Assembly: GCA_963576735.1 (NCBI GenBank)
Contig: OY755173.1
Location: 13,114,873 to 13,178,872 of the forward strand
Direction: 5' to 3'
Length of the DNA: 64,000 nucleotides
Origin: Bedellia somnulentella
Taxonomy: Eukaryota; Arthropoda; Insecta; Lepidoptera; Bedelliidae
Below, piece by piece: positions 1 through 11,300 of this stretch. How positions within the stretch are numbered: the first letter of the stretch is position 1; every line of letters begins with the position of its first letter. The notes beneath the pieces are model-generated. The model searched no databases and was not told where the DNA came from. It saw nothing but the letters and a program-made list of their open reading frames with translations. The position numbers were made by a program, and so were the translations under genes.

Positions 1-1013
1 AGTGAATAGAATAAAGAGCTGGCGCTCAGTTAGCACTTTGCATTGTTTATATAGTTCGGTAGTAGGGAAAATAATCTACTGGCATCCTTGGGACACCAAA
101 GTAACAGAGTAGTACTCGTACTTTAGTAACATAGTTGGTTTTTGTAAATTTAAAGAACTATTATCTGTAATAAAATTGACATTTACAACGAGATCTTTTC
201 ACTCGATCTCTGCCCATCGAGTGCCAAATTCGTAGTACCTATGCTCTCTTTAGTTTTTGCCTTTGTCAACTATTTTAAGCTTCAGATCGATAGAGATTAA
301 ATTCTCAAGAGGCTCATATCTATTCTATCTAGGTCACTCTCAACTAATCTACATTTTGGGTCAGAATCGTCACCTCACCATCGTCTTCTATGTCACTTAC
401 TACTTTATTTCTACCATCTTGGCCCCTATTTATGGCCGCAGTGTATGTATGTATTTACATGAAATAAAAGTTTTGTTTCTGCCGGTAATGGGTAGCTGGT
501 CCATCTGAAAAAATATATATTGTCTGCATGACATTAACATGACATTGCAATACTGCCAAATTTTGACTTTTCCTGGCACCTTATCTTGCGTTCTGTTTTT
601 TCTTCTGTGTAATCTTTTTCTGCATTTTTCATACTTTTTCTGTGTTTCCTCCAATACTTTTGACCTAAATAATTTTGACCTGTGTCTTTTTGCCGTATTT
701 TTGCCGCGTTTTGTTGTTATCGTTATCGAATCAATTGTGTTATCACGTGAATTTGAAATTCGAGGTTTCGACAAACGTCAAAACACGGACAATATTAATG
801 GAGGACGTTGAGTATGGTCTTCAACAGTTGGAGTACTAAATTGTGGAGTCATAATACAGGTGATGATTCTGTTTGCATAACAATTCGAAGAGCTTAAGCT
901 CTGTTCCTACGTTTAGCATTTGCAGCTCGCCATTTTTTTAATTGCTCTGTGTTTCCTTGAAGTTTAATCTTTTACTAACAGTTTCTTAGCATGGTACCTG
1001 TCTAAATTATTTT
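1..1013. other. Unassigned AT-rich DNA
   Basis: No feature is recognisable here. Short open frames exist on both strands near 257-811, but they overlap one another, have no family-like motif and look like chance. Confidence 0.5.
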
Positions 1014-1208
1014 CTCATAAATAAAAGATGTTATTAAAAGAAAGAAAAATTTCGACACTGGCGGGGTTCGAGAAATTTCGCGCTGGATGCCAACTGACAC
1101 TGTAGCTCAGTTGGTAGAGCGACGGGGGCGTATACCCGAAGGTCGCGGGTTCGAACCCCGCCAGTGTCGAAATTTTTCTTTCCTTTAATAACATCTTTTA
1201 TTTATGAG
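1014..1208. repeat. Foldback repeat ending in a tRNA-like unit
   Basis: Two 58-bp arms, 1014-1071 and 1151-1208, are inverted copies with one mismatch. The right arm is the 3' half of a tRNA-like sequence plus its AT-rich trailer. The left arm is the reverse complement of that same stretch. The whole thing can fold into one long hairpin with the tRNA body in the loop. It could be an inverted SINE duplication or a small non-autonomous element. Confidence 0.7.
1096..1168 (+). tRNA. tRNA-like sequence, probably a pseudogene or SINE head
   Basis: The acceptor arms GACACTG and CAGTGTC pair perfectly. The D arm is GCTC/GAGC, and the T arm GCGGG-TTCGAAC-CCCGC is canonical and holds a good B box; TAGCTCAGTTGG is a good A box. 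The anticodon arm pairs only four bases (CGGG/CCCG) and leaves an 8-base loop, GGCGTATA, with no U at position 33, so no normal anticodon can be assigned. That and the foldback context argue against a decoding tRNA, although Pol III transcription is possible. Confidence 0.55.
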
Positions 1209-2352
1209 TAATAATCCCCACATGAGGAATTCATGTCAAAAAACATTAAACTAAATTATTTTCCCTAGATTCCGCTTCTTTTCCTGGGTTGGGTTTTTCT
1301 TTTTGCGGTTTTCTCGGTATATTATTTAATTTTAAAACCAGTTTGAAATAGATCGTTGTAAAACCATCTGAAACAAATAATATAAATAAATATGTTTAAT
1401 AATATATCGCTATTGTGTTTAATAATACCTTTTGATACAAAGTTTAAACTAAAGTCTACTCTGTTACCTAGTTTACGACTCTGTTACCATTAATTAAGCA
1501 ACAGAGTTGTTAGTAAGAGAGCGGTAAATCTAACAGTCTTTGGACCATTTATGTTAGTTACACTGCGTGGGTTGAGATAATTAATGGTTAAATAAGTTAT
1601 TCACACTAAATACTACGAGTTTATTGTAAATTCAATAAGAAATTATTAATTACTTACCCAATTATGACGGTAACAGAACGGACGCAGAATAAACACTCGC
1701 ACAACTTTTGACGCCGCGTGGCCGTCTAGCTAACTGTATTATCCTCCCACCCTTGTGTTTTGCGTTCATAATAATAACGGCTACTGCACCACAATTGTAA
1801 GAACTTTGAATTCAGTGAAATCTGTATTTCTTCTCGGGTTTTAGTGTAGTAACAGAGCGGTACTATTAATTTAGTGGACTCGTGGGACAAAAATTTAAAA
1901 CATATATTAAATAATCGTTTAATGTCAATGTAATGTTATGAACGTATTTAATGTATTATTATAATGTCTTATTTAAATATAATTCGAATTTTGAAGCATG
2001 TTAATAACAGAAAGGAAAAAATGATCTGACTATTTGTATTGTATCGGCGCTTGGGACAGAAGAAAAATGTATGAAAATCAACTCTGTTACCAAGAATGAC
2101 CACATTGTTATGACAAAAAACATATAAAATAGGTAAATCAGGTACTGTTTTTCAATGAAAAGATTTTTGTTTTATTGTACAGTTTACAAAATAATTATTG
2201 CAATGTTAAATCATCGTATTATTTATTTTAAAAATATATACATTTCCGGGGACAAGTTTACCTGCGCAAAATTTGAAAATGACCAATCTGGTACGTGGCC
2301 CTCAAACATTTCAAAAATTAGTTCTTCTTATTCGTGTGGGAGTGTCAAATCT
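1209..2352. other. Unassigned AT-rich DNA
   Basis: No coding exon or known repeat is recognised. A short ACTCTGTTACC-type string recurs (about 1457, 1481 and 2079), which may be remnants of an old repeat. Confidence 0.45.
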
Positions 2353-2519
2353 TCATAGTGCATGCAGCCAATGCTTCACGACCGCTATCGCTTTAGGCGT
2401 TGCCTTCAGCAAGTCTTCAGTAGTGCAGGTGTAAGGACAGTCTGGGCACTGTAGCAGGTGTTGGCTATCATGGTTCTGGCCACAGGGGGGGAAGTAGCAA
2501 GCCTTCACGAAGAACGCAA
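2353..2519 (-). pseudogene. Non-LTR retrotransposon remnant, ORF2 C-terminus
   Basis: The minus strand reads a 55-codon tail containing CYFPPCGQ, HLLQCPDCP and a final LLKATPKAIAVVKHW before a stop. This Cys/His tail, followed by an 'A..A..V.KHW' end, is typical of the C-terminus of LINE reverse transcriptase polyproteins. The frame is closed upstream by a stop at about 2519-2521, so only the extreme 3' end survives. The family assignment is by eye. Confidence 0.55.
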
Positions 2520-3142
2520 CTTAACCACATGCGCTCGGGCCCCTCCCGTGAGTAACGGCACTAAGAAGCACCAAAGCACGCCGTGAAACCGATTGCTACA
2601 AATCGAGAGTGATCAGTGATCAAAAATTAGTTGACATAATGAGTTTTATGAATAAAATAATTTACAAAGATATGAATGGATCATCAGCATCATCAGCACC
2701 TATGTGCATTGTGACAACACTGAGTGTACCTGTGAGCGTCTAGCAGGTGGCGGCCGGCGGCGGCGGCAGTGACGTGGCATGTCCATCACGGTCTTCATCA
2801 CGGCAGGTACAAGCACAACCGTAGCGAGCGGGGACAGTTGCGGCGGCCATCGGTGAGTTCGCAGCTGTTTGTCGACAGTGACAATAGTATTGCACGTCTT
2901 GTAATGCCATGTGGGCATCATAATTAGACAGCAAGATAGTCCGTCGTTTTTCGTGTGTGGGTAATAATGAAAAACTATTTTAATTTTCATATGTAAGTAA
3001 TAATGAAAAACATTATTACCATGTGATTATTCAAAATAATGATGTTGATTTATCCATATTAAGGTTATTGGATATGTAACTTAGAGCGAAAAGGCAATCA
3101 ATACATCAGTATTGACTATCAATATCAATTGTGTTTGTGATT
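2520..3142. other. Unassigned stretch with a GC-rich core
   Basis: A GC-rich patch lies at about 2740-2880 (GGCGGCGGC-type) in otherwise AT-rich DNA. Minus-strand open frames across it have no recognisable domain. It could belong to the retroelement to its left. Confidence 0.35.
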
Positions 3143-3151
3143 TTTCCAAAC

Positions 3152-4389
3152 GGGAGTCATACGTTTCACCGAATGTCGCGGGCTCGACGCACGCGAGCTC
3201 GAAAAAATATTTGAGTGGTACGCCAGCTCGAAAGTACGTGAATTCGAAAGCCGCCAGCTCGAAAGACGTTGGCGCGAATCACGTTTCACCGAAAATCTTT
3301 CGCAATGGTTTATCAGTTTGAGAAGCAGATTATAATTAATGTCTTAATCTTATTAATATTATAAATATTTTCTTTGAAGGTACTTTGATTTTTTAGTTAT
3401 TGATGTTTTTTGCATCCACCTTCAGTAAAATATCTACGCTTATTGGAAAATCACCTAGCTACCTACCTAAACCTACCTACAAGACCCAAAAAAGTAGCCA
3501 GAGCCACAAAATTAGATATCATACATACATATACTCATGGCTATAAATCACTAAAATGGGTAGCCAGAGAGAGAGAATTAGTAATTCCTCAGCAAATTTT
3601 TGATAGTTATGTGGGGAAAAGTCAGTATAATAAAGGTTGTGGCTTCTACCCCATCGCCCAAAAAGCCTTTGAAACCCCAATACCCTTAGTTGCCTCTTAC
3701 GCACACCCACGGAAAAAATGGGGTAGTGCTATTCTAAACCGATACTAACTAAACAACAGCTTTTTTTTGCTGAAACTTAATTTTTGTACAGAATGAAACG
3801 TAACTCTAGCTATTGTTTCTTTGCCTTTTAATCGTAGCGTAAAAAAATCAATATAAAACTATATATGTTCAAAAATATTAAATGAAAAATACTAAGTTGA
3901 TGTAGAAAATCGGTAAACTCCTGCCATCATCTTACAAGGTAAAAAAAATTCAACAAAGAAATCCTATACCTATAAGAAACAATGTTTTGAAAAACATAAA
4001 AAAAAAACATAAAACCAAATTATATAAAAAATCTGTAAAGATGAGTATTAGGAGCTATAGCTATTATTCTGCGCTAAGTTAGATGCACCAATATGTTTTG
4101 TTCTACATTAATTTAATGAGGGTGTATTCAAATAACATCAATAACTAAAACATCAAAGTACCTTCAAAGAAAATATGTTTAATATTAATAAGATTAAGAC
4201 ATTAATTATAATCTGCTTCTCAAACTGATAAAGCATTGCGAAAGATTTTCGGTGAAACGTGATTCGCGCCAACGTCTTTCGAGCTGGCGGCTTTCGAATT
4301 CACGTACTTTCGAGCTGGCGTACCACTCAAATATATTTTCGAGCTCGCGTGCGTCGAGCTCGCGACATTCGGTGAAACGTATGACTCCC
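3152..4389. mobile_element. Non-autonomous Mutator-like (MULE) element
   Basis: There are 256-bp terminal inverted repeats at 3152-3407 and 4134-4389, beginning GGGAGTCATACGTTTCACC. An identical 9-bp target duplication, TTTCCAAAC, lies at 3143-3151 and 4390-4398. Long TIRs with a 9-bp duplication are the signature of Mutator-like elements. The TIRs carry internal copies of AGCTCGAAA and CGTTTCACCGAA, plausible transposase sites. The interior has no transposase and hosts a copy of the family-A repeat, so the element would depend on an enzyme supplied elsewhere. Confidence 0.85.
3521..3748 (-). repeat. Family-A interspersed repeat, inside the MULE
   Basis: This is a full-length-like copy of a roughly 250-bp repeat found more than 15 times in the window. 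Read on the minus strand, it runs from a 'CGGCTTAGAATAGC' start to a GTGAGTATATGTATGTATG tail. The tail microsatellite suggests a LINE-mobilised SINE or a truncated LINE 3' end. It lies within the MULE, so it either inserted there or was carried by it. Confidence 0.7.
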
Positions 4390-4670
4390 TTTCCAAACTA
4401 TTATTACGGCAAAGTCAGCACCTCAAGTGAAATTCACTGTGTAGATTATCAGGTACCTGTCGATATACTTACCATCATACTGTTTCATGTTAATCCTGCT
4501 GGGATATATAACCCCAATGTTCAGAGAATTCGTCAGTGATGGGAACTATGGTCGTCTCGACCTTTAGGTTCTTCTTGCTTGGGTATGTCATTCGTACTGA
4601 TTCGTATGACACATTATTTTCCGACAACTCAACGTTTTACTTAACATTACTCACCGCCATTTTTGCCGCA

Positions 4671-4752
4671 TTGGTGTAGGCCCGACCCAGGATTTGAACA
4701 CTAGTCGTTTGCACGATAACCGAGTGTTCTACCCACTGTGCTATCACGGTTG
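4671..4752 (-). mobile_element. SINE-B fragment (tRNA-like head)
   Basis: Only the tRNA-derived head remains. On the minus strand, TAGCACAGTGGGTAGAACAC is the A-box region and AGTGTTCAAATCCTGGG the B-box region. It matches the heads of the full copies at 33.3 and 58.3 kb. Confidence 0.7.
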
Positions 4753-5210
4753 CTTAATAATATTTATTCATTACATATTTTTTTTTTATCATTGTGTCCA
4801 TATTTGGTTGAATAAAATCTCTCATGAAACGGCTTTTGTAGTTATAGTTGTAGAACTATGATGGTAGCATCCAGGCGATTGACTTATTTAACAACATTTT
4901 CCCCGCACTGTTCCATCATCTCGTGTTTTTTCATACGTTACTTGCATTCGTAATAATACCTTGTCCCTCTCAACCCTTAACCTATTTTTGGTTAAATAAA
5001 CAGTTGAAGGGGTTAATACGATTAGTATACATCTAAATACCAAGTATCAACTGTGAACCAAAATTGAACTCGAAATGGCTGTACGGACAGACAGACATGA
5101 ACATTAATAAGGTTTCATTTATTACCACTGGGATAAAAAACCTGGAGACCTAAATTATATGAAGTATGCTGCAATTGAAAAAAAATTATAAAAGTGCGAT
5201 ATTATTTCAG
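4753..5210 (+). other. Probable CAD intron; no exon 1 found
   Basis: This leads into the acceptor TATTTCAG before the first visible CAD exon. I looked for the missing N-terminal exon (start codon to the 'GEVVF'-like region) between 1 and 5210 and did not find it. It may lie left of the window or be lost. Confidence 0.4.
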
Positions 5211-5352
5211 TTTCCCGAAATGGCATGGTTGGGTACGCTGAATCGCTGACAGATCCGTCTTATCACGCACAGTTATTGGTGTTAACTTACCCAATTTTCG
5301 AAAACTATGGAATTCCTAGTGAACAAGAAATGGATGAAAACGGTCTACCTAA
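5211..5352 (+). CDS. CAD: CAD exon: start of the CPSase small-subunit domain
   Basis: The exon lies between acceptor TTATTTCAG and donor GTAAGT. It reads [20 protein letters not shown] and continues to the LTYP...NYGIP motif. This is the conserved N-terminal CPSase small-chain segment, after which the glutaminase domain follows. The first codon is completed by an upstream exon that is not seen. Confidence 0.9.
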
Positions 5353-8300
5353 GTAAGTTTTCACATCTTATTTGTTTTTTTGTAATACTCTGCATATTAG
5401 TTTTTTTTTGTATTACTATACCAGTCCTCTTAGAGTGAAAGAACAATTTGCGCTCTTTTATATGACAGAAATAATATCACGCTAAAACTTGATAAGATAA
5501 CAAGTCCGAAATTGTTGATTAAAAGGACATTGAGGTAGGGTCAAGATTTTTAATAGTACATACATTATACATAGAATTGGTGACAAATGTCTGAAAAAAT
5601 CTCATTTCGCATCGTTATCGGATGTTTTAAGAACTATTGTCTGGCTGAAAAAGTTAATAGGCCCTGAAGAACTATTACATAGCAACCAACTCATCTGCGA
5701 TACGAAAAAAATCTGTATGTGGGTTTCTGTCCGTTTTGCAATTAGATGTTTCTAATGAATATCCTTATTTACAGATGGTTCGAATCAAGCCAAATCTGGG
5801 CTGCAGGTCTTATCGTCAGTGAAGTTAGTGCCCAGGCGTCGCACTGGTGAGCCCGGCAGTCTCTTGGAGACTTGTATAACTTGAACTTGAGCTAGCCGCT
5901 AATAATGTTCCTGGTCTGTATGGAATAGATACAAGAGCCCTGACTATTCGGCTTCGTTCTGGGGTCACTTTGGGCAGAATCATTTTAGGCGATCAAGGAC
6001 CAGCTACTTCATTACCGCTGAATGACCCTAACAAAAGAAATTTAGTTGCAGAAGTATCTACAAAGGTAATGATAGTGTTACGGTTTATATAACTATTTAA
6101 GCCAACTTTTGTAAGTTTTTTGGGGAAAAGATAGAAAAATTAAAGTATTTTTGGTGATGATGGGTCTCCCAACAGCCCAAAAATCATCTGACCCTAGAAG
6201 TAATGAGGTAGTGTTATTCTAAGCTAACATGCTAAATATTAACTGCGTTTAGGCTGTTTATGCTGGTAGGTGTACGTAAGAGGCGACTAATGGTATTGGG
6301 GCTTTTAAGGGATTTTTGGGCGATGCGGTTGGAGACCCATCACCAACAACCTTTATTTCACCATCTTTTCTCCACGCATCTTCCAAAAGTGGCTGAGAAA
6401 TTTCTAATTCCCTAGCTCTGGCTACCCCTTTAAGGGATTTATAGCCGTGAGTATATGTATGTTAATATTTACACAAAATAAATAATAGAATTTATTAATT
6501 AACCAGATTATCAAATCTTTTGAAATATCAGGATTATTGAAAATTAATTTGTTATTTTCAGAAAACAAGCGTATACAATGAAAAAGGTAGTATAAGAATT
6601 TTAGCCGTGGACTGTGGCTTAAAATACAATCAAATCAGGTGCCTAACCAGCAGGGGAGCTAAAGTAACGCTTGTGCCATGGAACCATCCCCTTAATGAAA
6701 ATGACTTTGATGGTCTATTTATTAGTAACGGTCCCGGAGACCCAGAAATGTGTCATGACACAGTGCAGAACATAAAAGCCCTGGTTGACAAGAAAATTTC
6801 AAAACCAATCTTTGGTATTTGCCTGGGTCATCAACTTTTGTCTACTGCAGCTGGGTGCAAAACGTACAAAATGAGGTTAGTACACATTTTAACTTTACAA
6901 TATTTTAGTTCATTTACTCACATACATGTCGTAATGGCTTTGATCAACTTACGGTTTGCCTGTGTCTAAAATTTGTTTACTATTATAATTTCGAATACTG
7001 CAGGCGAGAATTTACCTTTCTTGGATTTATTGCTTATCGTAGATTGGTTGGTAGTTAAAAAAACCCTAAAGATATTTCTGGACATCGTTGTTTGATTATT
7101 TGCTTTAAGTATTGTACGATTCATCATTTGAACTGGAAAATAGTGTACACTCTAAAATTATTTCCCAAAATCTGAACGAGTTAGCAAGCAATATCTCTCA
7201 GTTTAAACTACTTGTGCTACTTACTAACAAACACTCTTTATGTTTCAAGTTTTTAAGTCAAAGTTTTCTTTTTCAGTTATGGAAATCGAGGACACAATTT
7301 ACCTTGCACACACCGCACAACTGGACGATGCTTTATGACAACACAAAATCATGGATTTGCTGTTGACACTACGGCTCTCCCACAAGGTTGGAATATTCTA
7401 TTCACAAACGAAAATGATCGCAGTAATGAGGGTATACAGTAATACATGACACATTACCGTATTTTAATGTCCAGTTTCACCCAGAGCATACAGCTGGACC
7501 TACTGATTTGGAATGGCTATTTGACGTCTTCATAAACGCTGTGACACTTCAAAAAGATAAAAAATCTTTTAATATCGGACCAATGATCACAGATCGTCTT
7601 TCATTCGTTCCAAAATTACAAGACAGACCCAAAAAAGTCCTCATACTAGGTTCAGGAGGATTATCTATAGGTCAAGCGGGAGAATTTGATTATTCTGGAT
7701 CACAAGGTGTGAAAGCATTAAAGGAAGAAAAAATACAAACTGTTTTGATTAACCCTAATATAGCTACTGTCCAGACATCAAAGGGATTAGCTGACAAGGT
7801 ATATTTTTTACCCATTACTCCGGAATATGTAGAACAAGTAATCAAAGCTGAGCGACCAACTGGCATCCTTTTAACATTTGGAGGGCAAACAGCATTAAAC
7901 TGTGGAGTAGAACTTAACAAAAATGGTGTACTAGAAAAATATAATGTCAATGTTTTAGGAACACCGATACAATCAATTATTGATACTGAAGACAGAAAAA
8001 GGTTCAGTGAGAATATTTTTGCAATCGGTGAAAAGGTAGCACCAAGTGCTGCCGTAACATCGGTAGGTGAGGCGATAGCAGCAGCAGCTAACATAGGGTA
8101 TCCAGTCATGGCAAGATCAGTTTTTTCATTGGGTGGATTAGGTTCTGGGTTTGCAAATAATAAAGAAGAATTACGTGCCCTTGCTCATCAAGCGCTGTCA
8201 CACTCCGACCAACTTGTTATTGATAAATCTTTAAAGGGCTGGAAAGAAGTAGAATATGAAGTTGTGAGAGACGCATACGATAATTGTATTACAGTATGTA

Positions 8301-11300
8301 ATATGGAAAATGTAGATCCTTTGGGTATACATACAGGAGAATCAATTGTCGTCGCCCCCAGCCAAACTTTATCCAACAAAGAGTATTATATGCTTCGTAA
8401 TACCGCCCTTAAAGTTATACGCCACTTCGGTGTTGTAGGTGAATGTAACATTCAGTATGCTCTAAATCCCTATTCAGAGGAATGTTTCATTATTGAAGTG
8501 AATGCAAGATTGTCAAGAAGTTCTGCATTAGCTAGCAAAGCGACTGGCTATCCTTTGGCTTATGTAGCTGCTAAATTGGCACTTGGTATTCCGTTACCGA
8601 CAATCAAAAATTCCGTCACTGGTGTTACCACAGCTTGCTTTGAACCAAGTTTAGATTACTGCGTAGTTAAAATACCCCGTTGGGATCTTGCGAAATTCAA
8701 CCGAGTCAGTACTAAAATTGGGAGTTCTATGAAGAGTGTTGGTGAAGTTATGTCTATTGGCCGTAATTTTGAAGAAGCTTTTCAAAAGGCGCTTCGGATG
8801 GTTGACGAAAATGTTACTGGATTTGATCCCAATATCCAAAATGTTAACGATGTCGAACTAAGAGAACCTACGGACAAGAGAATGTTTGTTTTAGATGCTA
8901 CATTGAAAAAGGGTTACTCGATAGAAAAACTCTATGAATTGACTAAAATAGATAGATGGTTTTTACAGAGAGATTTAAAAATATAATAGACTATTATTCT
9001 ACCTTAGAGTTAACTAATCATAACATAATTAGTCAAGATGTTCTCCGTCATGCCAAACAAATAGGGTTTTCAGATAAACAAATTGCAGCAGCCATTAAGA
9101 GTAACGAATTAGCAGAAAGAAAACTTAGAGAGGAATATAAAATAACACCTTTCGTAAAACGCATTGATACTGTGGCAGCAGAATGGCCAGCAACCACTAA
9201 TTATCTTTACCTGACATATAATGGTAATTCAAATGGTTTAGAATTTCCAGGTCAATATACGATGGTGCTTGGTTCTGGTGTTTATAGAATTGGTAGCTCA
9301 GTGGAATTCGATTGGTGTGCTGTTGGATGTCTCAGAGAACTAAGAAATCAAGGCAAGAAAACTATTATGGTAAATTACAATCCTGAAACAGTCAGTACCG
9401 ATTATGATATGAGTGATCGTTTATATTTTGAAGAAATATCGTTTGAGGTAGTTATGGACATTTATAACTTAGAACAACCCGATGGTATAATATTATGTAT
9501 GGGTGGACAATTACCTTACAACATAGCAATAGATCTGCACCGTCAGCAAGCTAAAGTTTTAGGAACATCACCCGATATGATTGACAACGCAGAAAATAGG
9601 TTCAAGTTTTCCAGAATGCTTGATCGTAAAGGAATAATGCAACCAAGATGGAAAGAATTGACTGATTTAGAATCTGCCGTTGGTTTTTGCAACGAAGTAG
9701 GATACCCATGTCTAGTGAGACCATCTTATGTTTTGAGTGGAGCTGCTATGAATGTAGCATTTTCTGCGCAGGATTTAGAAGCTTATTTAAAGTCAGCTAG
9801 TAAAGTAAGTAAAGATCATCCAGTAGTTATATCCAAATTCATTATGGATGCAAAAGAGATCGATGTTGATGTTGTGGCAGCTGATGGAATCATTCTTTGT
9901 ATGGCTGTATCCGAGCATGTAGAAAATGCTGGAGTTCATTCTGGTGATGCTACTTTAGTAACTCCACCTCAGGATATCAATGATAAAACATTAGAAAAAA
10001 TTAAAAACATAGCTCGAGTAATAGCAGAAACACTTGATGTGACTGGGCCTTTCAATATGCAGTTGATTGCAAAATACAATGTTCTCAAAGTTATAGAGTG
10101 CAATATTAGAGTTTCAAGATCATTTCCATTTATCTCAAAAACACTCGATCATGACTTTGTTGCAGTAGCAACTAAGGTTATAATGGGTTACCCGGTAGAG
10201 CCAGTCAATGTTATGTCGGGATGTGGAAAAGTAGGAGTGAAAGTTCCACAATTTTCGTTCTCACGACTTGCTGGTGCTGATGTAACACTTGGTGTAGAAA
10301 TGGCATCAACAGGAGAAGTGGCATGTTTTGGTGAAAATCGATATGAAGCTTACCTCAAATCTTTAATGAGTACTGGATTTAGGATACCAAAAAAAGCAAT
10401 TTTACTTTCAATTGGAACATTTAAGGTACGTTTAAAACTTGTAGTAGTTTTAAAATAAGAGGTTATTTTAAATTTTACTAATGTTCATTTATACTCACCA
10501 TGAAGATTTTTACTTTCAGCATAAAATGGAGTTTTTGCCAAGTGTAAGAGTTTTAGCTAAAATGGGTTTTAAACTTTATGCGAGCATGGGAACTGGTGAC
10601 TTTTATACCGAACACGGAATCGATGTAAGTACTTATTGTTTTATTAAATATGTAAAGACATATGTTTGATATCTATTGTTTTTACTATTGAATACTTATT
10701 ACAATAACAATAAATAAATCAAAAGGTTGTAATTACATCGAGCCAAACAATATAAAGCGTAAAAACTAAATTTCTATGAATTTTAATTGAACATTTTATT
10801 TTTATTTTAATAACAGATATAATATAACAATAAAATAGAAAATAAACACTGTTAATAAGTATCTACAACTTCGAGACGTAGTGGACAAAAAATTGATTCA
10901 ATTTAAATCGTTTATCTAAACGGAGAAAATATTATATTGAGATGACTATTTGTTTGATCGCCAAATAGCACGGTATTATTATTTTAACTCTTTATTTTCA
11001 GGTTGAGAGTGTGCAGTGGACATTTGATCATATAGGAGACCCTGACGATGATAGATCGGATGGCGAATTGATGCATTTGGCTGATTTCATGGCGAGAAGA
11101 CAGTTAGACCTTGTAATTAACTTGCCAATGAGGGGTGGTTCACGAAGGGTTTCATCATTCAGCACTCATGGATACCGGACAAGGAGACTAGCTGTAGATT
11201 ACGCGGTTCCATTAATAACTGACGTTAAATGTGTGAAACTTTCAGTGCAGGTAATATTTTTTGTCTATTTGAAACTATCCTAAACGACATGCATATACTT

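Noticed and set aside
430..811. Overlapping 114- and 90-codon frames on opposite strands
   Set aside because: Mutual shadows with no recognisable motif and no splice or start context.
1096..1168. Functional tRNA gene
   Set aside because: The anticodon loop has 8 bases and no U33, and the unit sits in an inverted repeat.
2700..2990. 96-codon Cys/Arg/Pro-rich minus-strand frame
   Set aside because: The composition follows from a GC-rich patch; two overlapping frames are equally open and no domain is seen.
5846..5890. A 45-base micro-intron (GTGAGC...TTGAG) to explain the broken CAD exon
   Set aside because: It contains residues conserved in CAD (ARQSLGD), and removing it does not restore the frame to LAANNVPG.
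7690..8109. 139-codon minus-strand open frame
   Set aside because: Antisense shadow of the CAD CPSase domain.
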